Positions 36,361-48,654 of a stretch of 64,000 bases of DNA are shown here, piece by piece (position 1 is the stretch's first letter; every line of letters begins with the position of its first letter). A program made the translations under genes and the position numbers. The stretch lies in assembly GCA_013396915.1 (NCBI GenBank), contig VWZL01004605.1, positions 62,001-126,000 on the forward strand. Direction: 5' to 3'. The stretch comes from Stercorarius parasiticus. Taxonomy: Eukaryota; Chordata; Aves; Charadriiformes; Stercorariidae. Under the pieces are notes generated by a model. The model was not told the DNA's origin. It searched no databases and worked only from the letters and a program-made list of their open reading frames with translations.

Positions 36361-38479
36361 TCAAGCTGAGATTAAGATATTCATATGAAGTCAGTAAAGA
36401 GCTGGTCTGTTTAAAACTCAGGTCTTCCCCAAAGATGAAAGAGTTGCACTAAATCCACTGGAAACATCGGTGTGCGTTGACTTCATCTGGCTTTTTACAT
36501 ATAACTTTTTCTATACTGAACCCACTAAGTGGCTGAACTTGATGCCAAATCATTGCCTGATTGAAACAATTCTTAATACTAAAATTTATACCAGGAGAGG
36601 CTCTGGGAATACAAACTTCTGTGACCTAATTCTTAACCAAAGTAAAATGATATAACTCTTGATTTCAGTGAAGCTTTGTTAATTCGTACCAGCTGAAATT
36701 TTTAGCTCGTAATTTGGTTTTCTTTTCTTTCTCCGCCCCCCGGCCTTAAAATTTCTGGTAAGTCCTCTCCCTCAAATGTCACATGGATCTTGTAGACCAC
36801 AGGATTTTATAGTTTTTCACTGGGATATATTGGGCTGGGAGAAAGGTTAGTCAAATATTTGTCAGAGGAATGTTGTATATCTCCTATGTAGACTAACTGA
36901 TTGGCATCAAGAGCCTTATCTCCCCCCATATCACAGGAAGAGTGGCACCACACTCAATTGTCAATAAAAGCAGTATACAAGGAAGATGTAGCTGCTTTGA
37001 TTGCATGAAAGCCTGTTCAGAGATACGAGAATAAGGAAGAACAGAAAAAGGTCCTGTGGTGGAAATGGAAAGCAAGATATGGTGGTTTGTGGGATAAAAA
37101 ATTCTACACATCATAAGAGTCAATGAAATTAGGATGAGTTAAACATTAATCAACTTCATCCTAATGAGTTTCTGAGTGGGACACATCCGCTCTCAACATA
37201 GGGGGCATGAAGCCAAAACATGAAATTTACCCCAGCCAAGATCATGACCAGATACAGATCAAGAAAGCAAAATAAATTAAGTTCTATGAGAAAAACGACA
37301 GACACAATTGGGGTGGAGGGACAGAGGAAGAACATGTGGGTGTGTGAATTTCTAAACCTACCGTATACTTCCTCCTATGATTATTTTCCCTAACGGTGGC
37401 AACTTTTTTGTAAATTAGAACTTTTATGGTGGTAAGAATTGTACTAAATACATTCACACCAGCACAAGCCTCAAATCAAAAATGTTATGTTTTGATTTCT
37501 CTACTTACATTTCTATTTCTTTTTAATTGCATTTTGATACTTAGAAGTCCTCTCATTCTGCCTTCCTCAGGCTTGCTTTCCCTTGTTTCCACTTAAAGCT
37601 AATTTGATTATATTTATGAAAAACAGCTTTTTTCCCCCACCTGAAATACTGCCTCTGATTTTAACCGTAGGTGTAGTTTTAACAAAAACTTTCACTACTC
37701 ATAGAATATTTTGTTTGTTTTGAGCTAGCATGTGTTATGACTCCCTATTTCCTTTAAATTAATATTAAAAAATTAATCAAATCTTTTGTGTTTTTCAACT
37801 GAAAATTTTGAGATAATTGATGCCTGATAAGAAAACACATCCAGATTGAGTGAGTCATCAATGGGTTAATGAAAATGAGCATGATACGCTGTCTTAGGCT
37901 CCCTTGTACAAATGAATCATTTAATTATGAGACAGGGACCATGGTTTTCATTTACAACACATTGTACGATGGCATCAGAGCTCTAGGTGTTACAGAAACA
38001 TTAATGATGCTCATGTGAACGGAGGCTTCTGTTTTCCATAACCGTATCTATGACAAAATACTCAGTGCTGGACACTTGTTATGTCAGAACAGTACCGGCA
38101 AACAGAAAGGACTTCAAGAAAGTGTGAGGTCAAGTTAAGAAATAAACATCCTGAATGCAGAGAACCATCAAGGTTGGATAAATCATATGAAGCTTCTGTA
38201 GCTAGAGGCACCTGAGGAACTGCCTTTTACTCCTCCAGCTAATGTTTGTGTATAGATTTGTGGATGGGAAGAAGCCTTCAGAAATCCATGTATCCATCAT
38301 ATTCAGGTGAGCTTGAATTCACATCTTGAGCTTTGCATCAAAACTTCTTTGCCTTTGCAGCACTCTAAGCAGCAAAGGTTTGAAATATTATCTACAACAT
38401 TATGAAGTGAAGCTCATGTATAAGTATATGAAAAGCCCGAATTTTAAGGAAAGATTATTAGAATTATCTAAGAGGTGAA
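36361..38479. other. AT-rich single-copy stretch
   Basis: A 13-bp hairpin lies at 37128-37165. The AT-rich segment around 37735-38010 lacks repeats and contains several TAAT/ATTA and TGAGTCA-type motifs; it is discussed as a possible conserved element. No coding sequence was recognised. Confidence 0.45.
37128..37165. repeat. imperfect inverted repeat (hairpin)
   Basis: ATTAGGATGAGTT at 37128-37140 pairs with AACTTCATCCTAAT at 37152-37165, with one bulged T and an 11-base loop. It is too short for a typical microRNA precursor. The function is unknown. Confidence 0.6.
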
Positions 38480-38710
38480 TGTAGCAACGTAATAGTACCA
38501 TGCAAAGAATAACAGGGCAAATACCAAGGAACTTTTCCTGAGAGGAAGATCTATTATTAGACTAGTACAAAATCCCAAAAGAGCTGGTATATTCCCCACA
38601 GCATGAGACTTTTAAAATGAGATTGGACAAAACACTCAGAAACACGCTGTGGAAAGTGTTTCTTCTCTGATGGACTGGATGACCTTGCCGCTTCTTTATT
38701 CTATTTGCCT
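38480..38710 (+). repeat. ancient CR1-type LINE, end of ORF2 and 3' UTR
   Basis: Codons at 38581-38652 read ELVYSPQHETFKMRLDKTL and onward. This aligns with the conserved ORF2 C-terminus of CR1 ([23 protein letters not shown]), which also appears in the younger copy at 47.3 kb. It is followed by 'GATGGACTGGATGACCTTGC' and 'TTTATTCTATTTGCC', remnants of the 3' UTR. Upstream 'CTAGTACAAAATCCCAAAAG' also fits an old family member. The frame is otherwise broken, so this is a fossil in plus orientation. Confidence 0.65.
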
Positions 38711-41700
38711 TAATCTTTGAACAACAGTGCAGTGAACCAGTCACTGCTTTTCAATCACACTTCTGAGGATACAAGAATCCAAGAGTGTCTGCTTGCTTCA
38801 TGGCTCTTATCCCCAGTCTGTTAAGCAGGGCTTATGCTGAACAATAGACATTTCTCAGCCATTGCAGTGCCAGGTATTGATGAATGTCCTGTTGAAATTC
38901 AGGACTGGTTCTCCCTCCTGAATGCATTAATGACCTATAATTTTCTTAGAGATGAAAGGAAAAGGCACCCAACCTATATGTGTTATTCAGAGAACCACAA
39001 AGGCGATGCTCTCTCTATTGCTTTATGATCTGGTATATTCTAACCTTGGCAGAAAAGGTTATCTGAAATGGGAGGGGAACCCAAGCAAAATGGCATGCTA
39101 CACTTAACTCCTGAATATTACAGGTGCTAAATATTTGGAGTAAGTTTTGCAGCTTATAACCTCAACTGCATAAAAGCTAAACATTTTAAGCAAACTAGTA
39201 ATTTGAACTCCCTCTGTAGTCATCAGAAAGAGTTGTCTTCAGAGGATCACCGATCCTGCCCATACTGGGTGTTGCTTCTGTCTCCATTGAGTACAGAGCC
39301 TAGAAAACTGCCTTAGATTAGATGCTTGCCTCTTAAATGGCTAATCTCAGATAAAATTAATTCTGTCCATAGTGATTTGTTTCTCTGCTGTGTGAGTGAC
39401 CTTCTCCACTTGAATTCCACAGACAGCAATGAATAAAATTGCTTCAGGTTGAAAATACTCCACAAATATTTTTTTTTCTGCTCCTGTACTTCTTTGAGCT
39501 AAAGCTAAAATTACCATTCTATGCTTCCTGCCCTTCCTTGATCAGACTCATACCTGTGCATGAATGAGTTCCATGGATATTAGCTTGTTCACAAAGAAAT
39601 GCCAGAGCCCCATTCAAAATTATATATATAAAGGATATGCATGTATATGCAAGTACAAAACCTGTTATTTACATGAGGCAGGGTCAAAAGAAGAAAGAAG
39701 CTGCTGCAGCACATTTCTGTTTAATATAAGGAAAGTATAATGCTGTACTGGGGTTCCAGCAGTCTGACCTCCAGCCACCCCTTAAACAGATAGGAAGAGC
39801 CAAATGGCAGTGGTTCTACAGGGAGCATCATCTATTCTTGGTGCAATCCTGCCACATCAATTCCATGCCATTTGCAGTTCTACAGAGGCTGCAGATCTGA
39901 CCCCCAGGGTATGCCCAGTCCGTACAGCTTTTATGCCGCCTAGGTGAGGCATAGGAAGCTGAGTGCTTTGGAGAATATGATTTATAATATTCTTCCATAG
40001 AAAACCTCAGGGAAACAAGATTATCAGCCTCTATGTCTTACCTAAGCCAAATCCCCTGAATCAAGAGACAATGGTAACCGTTCAGCATCCAGTCTATGCT
40101 CCACACCTGATGCAGGAGTTGTTACAACTCTTTACACCTGGTACCTGGTGTAACCTACAGGTATTCACTGTCACCATGAACAACCGTCAACCATGTTCCT
40201 GGATGATGAGATCCTGTCTTTTGAGAAGGAACTTTGAAATGATCTTTCACAAATTATGTTGCTCAAAAGTCCAGCCTGGAGAAGGGGGGAAGTATGCTTG
40301 TGAACTGTACAGCCGAGCTGTTGATGAGGGCATCAAGATCCTCTTTGTAAAATTTAGCAAGAGATGACTATGGATGGGTGATGGGCAGCTGCTGGCAATT
40401 CTTCTGCATCAGGCAGTCTGCAGTTCTGCAGCCACTGCAATTCTCTCTCACCTCCATGTGGAGATTTCACTTTCTTTATGTACATGTGGCCATTGGTTCG
40501 ATACAGTATGTGTGGGAGTGGAAGTTATTTAGGAGTACAGTCAATTCACCATTATCGGTGGGTGGATTTTACCCATAAACCATGCAGTAGGCGATGAGAA
40601 ATCTGGACCTGAACCAATCAAGTCACCATTTATTAGTCCAGGCAGAGTGCCAAATGTACGTGCCTATGCTGCTCTCAGACTAGTGCTGGTCTTCAAAATA
40701 GTGTAGCTATACTTATAACTTACGTGGCACTGAGTACAAGTTGATAAGCCCCATTGCTTTAAATTTGCTCTTGAGGTCCCTCTTCAGCACTGGTTCATAA
40801 GCGGTGGAGGTGTGTGGAAAACACCGTGTCCCAGTGAGAGGCTTTATGCACCCTTTGCTGAAGGTGAGGGTGATCCTGCAAGGCCACTGTGGGTGGCTTC
40901 GGCCATCATCCCCAGGGCTTGCTTCCCAGAGAGCCACTTGTTTTGGTTCAGTGCTTCATGTTGTACCTCCACTTGGAGGTGTTCTTTTGCACCATATTGC
41001 ATTGGAGACCTCCAAAATGTGTAAGGATTGTGGCACTCAAACCAGTCCTGCCAGCAGCATTATCCAGACTTTTCTTTCACCCAGGATATCCCCGCCCGCT
41101 CATTACACTACCAATTTATCATAATCCTCCTAAATGCTACATTACTGAACGTGTTGTAGGACAGGAAGGGATGTACAGCTAAAGCACTTTCGTTTAAACT
41201 ATACCTCCCATACAGGGTCAAATCTCAGAAGGGTCCTTACCATCGATTGATCTCTTAGCCTTAAGATATATTCTGCAGTTAAGGAGTACAGGCCTGAAAG
41301 GTGTCTCCTGTGTGCAGGCAATCACATTATGTAATCCCTTTTATGAACTGATTACACTCAATCTTAAAAGTAGTTAATATGTTTTATGCCCAAATGTTCT
41401 TACTTGAAGATTTTTTCTGGTAAACCACTGCCCTGATGTTTAGAGGTGCTGCAGTCTTTCATCAAAATGGGTTTACACTCATTCGTTCTTGGAAATACAA
41501 GCATATTTTGCACTGGACATTGTGCAAGCCAAAAAGTCCACAGGGACCTTGCTTGAACAGTCTGTGATGTTGAGGTTGCAGGGATACAACTATTTTTTTT
41601 TTGTTGAGCGAGCAGAAGGCGGCCTACAGCTGAGCTCAGCTCTTCGAAAAGAAAAAACAGCAGCCCTTTAAAAAATTATTATGGTTTCTTTCACAAAATG

Positions 41701-41749
41701 AAGGCACTATGACTACTCAAGGAAGTAGATCTGCCAAGTAAGGTGTTGT
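38711..41749. other. single-copy non-coding stretch
   Basis: No gene or repeat family was recognised. Short TA-rich simple sequence occurs at about 39621-39652. Open frames of up to 106 codons around 40.8-41.2 kb overlap in different frames and have no motif. Confidence 0.45.
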
Positions 41750-41860
41750 CATTTTCAGGTAGACGGTTTTCAGAATGGAAATGGCCTTCAAGGGACTTTC
41801 CCCAGATCAGGCAGCAGCTTGTGGCAAAGTTGGAAATATAACCCACACTTTCTGAGTGAT
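41750..41860 (-). repeat. possible MIR/CORE-SINE-like fragment
   Basis: The phrases 'ACTTTCCCCAGATCAGGCAG', 'CAGCTTGTGGCAAAGTTGGA' and 'AATATAACCCACACTTTCTG' follow an old repeat segment. In the family the blocks are gacttgcccaaggtcacaca, gtcagtggcagagctggga and atagaacccagg. That is the antisense reading of MIR-like SINEs, so the element is on the minus strand. The copy is short and strongly diverged. Confidence 0.5.
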
Positions 41861-44800
41861 TTGCTGAGTGAGAAAGAGTCTCTATCTCTCATCTATGTCT
41901 CTGGTTTTTCATTCTTTTTCTGTTTATTTCTTCCAATCACTTAAGTACCTGAGCACCTTGCAAATTATAGAGGAAATGAAGCATGTCCCGTGGGATGGTT
42001 TTTTCTTGGGAACCTTTGCTGAACACTGAGTGAGATCCTGGTTGTTACTGGCAGTGGGGTCCTTCGCTGATGGCAACGGATACTAGTTCAAGGCTTCAGT
42101 GATCCAGATTTCAATATCTATGAGCTTCATAAAGTTCATAGAAATGGGACCCACCAGCTCACACAGGGAGGTCACAGGCTCTTCTTGTTTCAAGGCACTA
42201 AGACCAAAGTGTGGGGGGATGCTGTACTGCAAAACTCTGTTCAGTCGTGGGGGAACCAAGGACAATGCAAAATCTCTAATAAGGGAATAATGATGGTGGT
42301 GGCTACTAAATTTCCTCCAGATGAAGCGCACGTGATTGGAAGGCCATAGACAAAAGCTAGGAGAGAACGTAGAATTCCTTTTTTCGATCCTCTTTTGGCC
42401 ATTGGAATTATGCCAGCCTGATTTGCCCCAGACAGGAAATACTTTGGCTCTGGTGAGATAGCAAGAGCACCAACATCGTCCCTCTGCTGAATGAGGAAGG
42501 GAGAAGGTGAAGAGATGCGAAATACTGTAGAGGAAACTGAGGCAACAGTGTGACCACAAGAAGATCAACCGTACCTACCTGATCTGCTTTGGAGGTCTGC
42601 TTCCATCATAGTGGTGACACAACCATGTGATCCCAGGACACAGGGACGAGGATTTGTTCAGTGAAATCCTCAGGCTGCTCAGTTCTTCAGATAAACCAAT
42701 TTACTGATGTTTAGAAGTTTTCATATCACTCATCTAAAACATCCAGGTAGGAGAAAATCTAGACATGAGCACTAGGAAACAGAGCCGGTTTCACAATTGC
42801 TTCTGAAATTGTAAAGAGCACCAATAAATAAGATAGGTAAATGCAGCAGATTTGTCAGCACAAACTAGATGCTGCCATTTTAGGGCTGAGTGAAAATGAT
42901 TTACAGAAGCAAGCTTTGGATGTAAGCAACTGAAGAGTGTGTCTCCCATTCCCGTACGGATGGAGGTTGGTTCCTGGTCTCTACTACCTTTATTTAATTT
43001 CACTCAAATAATCCCAGCATAGAGCTTTTTTTCATGGCTTCATTTTTTCTTTTTTTCATTGGCCATACAGTTACCAATCACAGTGACAAATCCTATCTTG
43101 CTAAGTGATAGGCAATACATTTTTCTCCCTTGGAATTCTCCCTTTTCTCCTTTCCCTACACACTTCTATTCACCAGAATTTCATCTGTTCATTAATACAT
43201 AGACTGGATCTTGAAATATTATAAGCAGGTTTAGCTTCAGTGATTTCAGGGTAGGCACACCCATAGATCCCCCCTCACAAGCTAGCCTTTATATGTGAGA
43301 AATGGGCCATTCTTTTAAGATAGAAAGGGCCATTGTCCTGTCTTTGAAATATCTCCTGTTTGGTACTCAGTGAAGATAAATTTGAGTCTTTCCTTAAATT
43401 GCTTTTCACTCTGAACTGATGTGACATTTATCTCTGCTAGAGTGTTGACTATATGAAAAGCTGAAGCTTGTTTAAAGAATGCTGCCAAACAAGAAAGATT
43501 GTAATCCATCTAATTACTGAGCTAGGATGTGCCAGTGCTGCAAACTTCAATTACCACCATTAAAGCATCAATTGAAAGCTTCAGCTGATTCCCAGAGAGT
43601 CAGACACTTCCAGACATTTCATGCATTATACAGATGTTTTGCTGCTCCTACAGTCACTAATGGTTCACTGTTTTGAACATTTGGGACTCCAGTAACATGA
43701 GAAGTAAGCTCCAGATGTAGAGGGATTTCAAGTGAATTCTGCCTCTTTAAACCACATCTTGTCAATTGTTCCCCCAGTAGGAACTGATGACCTCATGCTG
43801 GATGCCTTTTATTTTTCCCAAGTGCTATAAGATAAATTTGCCCACAGGGTTACTTGAAATTCCTGGGAATCCACATTTCCATGGATATCAAAGGCCCAGT
43901 ACTACAGTGAGGTCCCTGGGACAGAATTCTGCAGGCACACAGCTCTCTGTAGGCTCTGCTGCTAATTCTTTATATGTCAGTATTGCTGTCCACACATGTA
44001 AAGAAAAACTCCAAAAAGGGGAAAAAATGAGCCTGTGTTTTGAGCAAAGATCTGGAAATTTTGTGGGCAACACCTTTTGTGATAAGCTCACCCTTGTTTC
44101 ACTTTGACACAACTGTTAATAACTCAGTTTGATTGATTCCCTTCAGGCAATTTGCTCTTAAGTCAGAGTTGTGTCAAAATCAAAAGAAAAAAATCCTTCT
44201 GGAGTCTAACCTTTAAAAAAACCCAGAATTTTAATAGCTGAGCATTGAAGGAAGTTTCAGAATTAAAAGTCAATTTGAATCAAAGAGTCAAATAATTTTA
44301 TTTTGGAGACATTGAGACAAAACCGTTCTATTTCCAAAAAGGTCTCTTTTCAGATGCAAATCATCTGAGGGAGGTCGGGGAAGTCATTGCTTCTGTGTCA
44401 CTTGTGTTGCTTCTATTTGCCAAGGGCAAAATTTGCACCTGTGCAGAACAGCCAGCTCCAGAGTGAAATCAGCATTTCTGGGCCGCTCCCCGTGACTTTG
44501 GGCACTGCTGACTTCTACCCAGCTCTGGAGAGAATATCCCACAGGAAGATTACACTGCCTGGAAAAGGGATGTAGCTGCAGGTTGAAGCCCTCAGTGTGG
44601 ATCTTTTCTTGTTAATGTTTTCCCTTTTAAGACAAAATTTACCTTCACTGACAGCCAATTAGCAGCTGTGTTCTATATCTATGCAGTTAATCCCCTCTCT
44701 TGAGCTAATCTTCAACTGCATGTGCTTTTATTAGGTAGACTTATGATTTTGATGCTTGCTCTCAAATTGTTACTGCTTTTTTGCACAAAAGACAAGCTCA

Positions 44801-45949
44801 GAAGGAGATTTTTCAAGGAGGGCTCCCTAAATTATTAGCAGTGTTTCTGGGGACATACCAAAGGGAACGTGAAACTTTATATTTACCAGGGGCTGGGAGG
44901 TGGGAGTTTGTGGCCACAATTACCACATTTTTCTCACTGCCGGTGCATCTTCCCATCCCTCCCAGGTACTGCTGAAAAAGATTTGGAACATAAAGGGAAA
45001 AGACAATCTGCTTTGAGGAGGGATTTTGAGTGTAGAGGCTTCATGTCACGGGCAGCTTTTACTCCTTGGGCGATGGTCCAAAGCAACAAGAAATGCTAAA
45101 ACACATAAGGCTGCCTGGAAAGAATTGGCTGTCAGTCTTGTACGCAAAGCGATATCATGAGGTGTTCGCACGAGGCGAATTAAGAGAAACAGCAAGGGTG
45201 GATACACTGGCATTATTCAAGTAGTGGAAAAAAGCCTTTCAACAGCAGAAGGACACAGGCAGAGATGTATTGTAGGGAATGCCTTTTAGAAATCCTTTTT
45301 TAAGGTATGCTACATCAAAAATTAAACCCAAACTCTCTCTATCCCTTGGGGGTTTGACAAAGCTGGCCATTTGAATTTCCCTGAAACTATCTTGTCATGT
45401 CAATGGAAGTATGAAACTCTGTGACTTCAGAAATGCTGTGTATAAATAGCTATATTAGCATAACACACAAGGCATGACCATACATTTTCGTTCAAACTTT
45501 CAATTTATGTTAGGTGAAAATATAAAAATGAGAAATGGTAGAGGACAAGTGTGTGCAACAGCTCTATAAAAGGTCTATTAACATCTAAATAAAAATGGCA
45601 GCCACTTCTGGCAAAGAGGATGTTGCTAGCAACGAAGGCTACAGCACGTAAGAAACAAATAGAAACCATTACCTGGTAAATACATCATAGGGACCTTCCT
45701 TGTTTTAAAGACAGGTGCTAACAGAATTACCCCAAGAAGAAATGAGTATCGACAGCGGTTGAGGAAAGGGAATGCCTTTTAAACACAGAAATGTAAGAGC
45801 AGCTCTAAAGTTAAGGTCCAGCTATCCCAGAGTTTCTGTCTCTGACATTAATTTGCTGTGGATGTTTAAAGATGAGATATAAAAAACAGTCAAGCCTCCA
45901 GGTTCACTTTCTCCAGCATCTCTTTCCAGCAATTTCTGGTAAAGGAGTT
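41861..45949. other. single-copy non-coding stretch
   Basis: No gene or repeat was recognised over about 4 kb. The 161-codon minus-strand frame at 42083-42568 has no motif and overlaps a plus-strand frame, so it is treated as chance. Confidence 0.45.
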
Positions 45950-46240
45950 GTATATTTATTTTTCATAGTCACTAATGGATTTTCATTCAATACATTTTTC
46001 TAATTGCTTTTTTAATTCATCTAAACTGCTGGCACCTACAGCATCCTGTAGCAATCGGTTCCATTTGTTTAGGCATGCATCGCGTGAAAAGGTTCTTCCT
46101 TTTGGTTTAAATCCTTTACCTGATAATTCATTGCTTGCCTTTTAGTTCTGGTTTTAGGGGAAAGAATGAATAATCGTTCACTAATCGTCTGCTGTTTGCC
46201 ACTCAAGGTTTCATACACTGACCTAATCATATAAAGAACT
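45950..46240 (-). repeat. ancient CR1-type LINE fragment
   Basis: The plus strand contains 'CTAATTGCTTTTTTAATTCA', 'CTGCTGGCACCTACAGCATC', 'CTGTAGCAATCGGTTCCATT' and 'GTGAAAAGGTTCTTCCTTTT'. These are followed by a decayed 'TTTCATACACTGACCTAATC' block. This order matches the antisense of the 3' region of an old amniote CR1/L3-type LINE. Its typical phrases are a ttttaaatccatttaaactg block, a catccacaacatcctgtggca block and gtgaagaagtacttcctttt. The element is on the minus strand and has no coding potential. Confidence 0.75.
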
Positions 46241-47149
46241 AAAAATATTCAGTCAGCCTCAAGATCTATATATGGGAGGAAATTCACTGGTTGTTTTAGT
46301 TCGTCCTTTTGTCGATGGATGAAAGTAAGAGATCCTTTATCAGACTCTGAAACAGTAAATACAGGGTTTCTTATGCTCAGCAGCTTGTGGCAATAATGAA
46401 GACAGACAGCTTATGAAGTTTTCTGGAAATCCTCCTTGCTGGTGAAATGCATGCAGAAGCACTGCAACTGCTAAAGGCTTCAAAACTTGAAACAATGCTA
46501 AATATCAAGGGAGGGAATCATGGGTCCTTCCAGCAGGCATGGTGGTGAACTCCACACTTTGTGTGGCCATGGTGCTCTTCCATGTGCTGTAAAGATCAGG
46601 ACTGAAAATCTGCTGGGCTTATTGTGTCTGACTTAAGCACACCCAGACCCCATGGATCTCTTTGGTAAGACAGATTTTAGTATGTGTGCTTCAGGAAACT
46701 CCATGTTTCTCTGCTCTACCCTGTTGGCATCTCTGAGTTAGCTTGAGCAAAGCTAGTTCACACACTCTAAGTGACGTAGGTATTGCAACAAGGATCTTTG
46801 TGCAGACTAATTGCATGGGCATTTCCTCTGCTCTGGCCAGTCTGAACCCTGAAATCAATTCCATGCTCTGTATCTGTGTGACGAGTAGTGACTGCAGCTT
46901 AGACATATCTTGTGAGTAATCTAGGAACCATGTTTTTACTTATGGAAGAGAAAGTGCAAGTGTTGGCAAGAGAAAAAAGGCCTGTGGAGGAAGAAGCTGG
47001 TTCTTCTTGTGGGTGTGTCTGACAAATGTTAAATTGTTAAGTCCCTGGATAGGCATCACCTCAAAGGGTTTATGGGTACTGCAGAATATAATGCAATCTG
47101 TATGGATCTTGCAACTTTTAATCTAAATGACAGGGTGATGTTCCAAGGT
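46241..47149. other. single-copy non-coding stretch
   Basis: Nothing was recognised between the ancient fragment and the CR1 copy that follows. Confidence 0.45.
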
Positions 47150-47490
47150 AATGACCTGTGTAAGGACTGGAGGCAAAGCAAATATTGGTCTGATTGAGTT
47201 GAAACTACATGTAATGCCCAGTGACAGGACAAGGGGTAATGGGCACAAACTTGAACATAGGAAGTTCCATCTAAACATGAGGAGAAACTTCTTGACTTTG
47301 AGGGTGGCAGAGCACTGGAACAGGCTGCCCAGAGAGGTGGTGGAGTCTCCATCTCTGGAGACATTCAAAACCCACCTGGACGCGTTCCTGTGCAACCTGC
47401 TCTAGGTGACCCTGCTCTGGCAGGGGGGTTGGACTAGATGATCTCCAGAGGTCCCTTCCAACCCCTACCATTTTGTGATTTTGTGATTGT
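47150..47490 (+). mobile_element. CR1 LINE 3' end with open ORF2 C-terminus
   Basis: This is the best preserved CR1 in the window, 5'-truncated. The frame 47151-47405 (84 codons, TAG stop) contains '[20 protein letters not shown]', the conserved C-terminus of the CR1 reverse-transcriptase protein. It is followed by 'GGGGGGTTGGACTAGATGAT', 'CTCCAGAGGTCCCTTCCAAC' and the octamer-like tail ATTTTGTG (two copies plus a partial). The ATG of this frame is a chance start. The endonuclease and catalytic reverse-transcriptase domains are absent, so the copy cannot move. Closeness to the family pattern suggests it is younger than the other CR1 copies here. Confidence 0.95.
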
Positions 47491-48637
47491 GTAGTCTGTG
47501 GGACAGAGGAGGATGTTATAACACTGAGAAAAGTGATCTGTTTGCATAATCAGGTGACCCCATATCTCTAGTCAGCTGCAGACTTGCAGACCCAGTCAGA
47601 CTTTGTTGACCAGAAAGATTCAATCTCCTCTCCAAAAATTGTTTCTGTCTTCTATTCACAAAAAAGGGGATGTTGAAAATACAGTGAACACTGGAACGGT
47701 CAGTCCTGACAATCAAAAAATACTTTAGTGTGTGAAACATTTATCTGTGTTCCTCTTTTCATTTGTAGAAGACCCATCCTGAGCATCCTTGGACGGGCAC
47801 AGTTCAATAAACTGATCTCAGATGTCACCCTATAAGGACCTGGATAGATGAAGTCCCACATCTTCTATAGATTTATTAAAGGAGTCATTGTTTTACTGGT
47901 CCTAGGAGTAACTTGAGGATCACAGAATCTTTTTTCCTCCTATCCTCAGTCTTCAGGACAACATATCCTCTGCAAAGAACAATAGGCATTAGAATCCCAT
48001 TCACAGCTGAGGCCCTGCTGCTGCCTCTCATCTCAAGTTTGTTAGCATCTGACTTTGCAGAGGAAGAAAGTAAAGCGAACGTTCATAAATCACTCATAAT
48101 GGGCAAAATGACTATTTTCAGTAGCGTTGGCTTGTAACAGATGGGAAGGACCACAGTAATTTATTCGCTTCCAAAAACCCTGAATGGTTGCCGCTATTGC
48201 TGTGTACTTCCTAACTTTATCAGAAGAAAATTTCCCTTGGCTGTGGAATTAACGTCCTACACTGAATGATGGGGATGGCTTGCTCAGAGACTCCTAGCTG
48301 GTAGGAGATTTTATAAGTCTATTGCTTTGTAGGAGGTTCTTCTGCTTAAGTATAATAAAAGGGTACTGAGTAATCGTTGTCTCTTAGACTACGTGGTGGT
48401 TTGTATAAGCGGATTTACTCATTCTGCTCTGTCAGTTTTAAGACTTGCATGTCTCTCCTAGGGGATGTGATCTGTTTGCATGGGATTCACAGCAGAGCAG
48501 TCACATTTCTGTAAAGCTGTGCGTACACCGCTTTAAGACTACTTCAGAGTTATTATTAACAATGAAAGTTTAAAAAAAAAGGCCAACAAAAAAAACCCAC
48601 CTTACTGCGAGTCATTAAGAAAACCAACTCATTGAGT

Positions 48638-48654
48638 AAAAAAAAAAAAAAAAA
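48638..48654. repeat. poly-A run (17 A)
   Basis: Seventeen consecutive A. The upstream sequence carries no recognisable SINE or retrocopy body. Confidence 0.9.

Noticed and set aside
40494..40506. GGTTCGATAC resembling a tRNA B-box
   Set aside because: No matching A-box and no cloverleaf can be built around it.
42083..42568. 161-codon minus-strand frame
   Set aside because: No motif. It overlaps a plus-strand frame and looks like chance.
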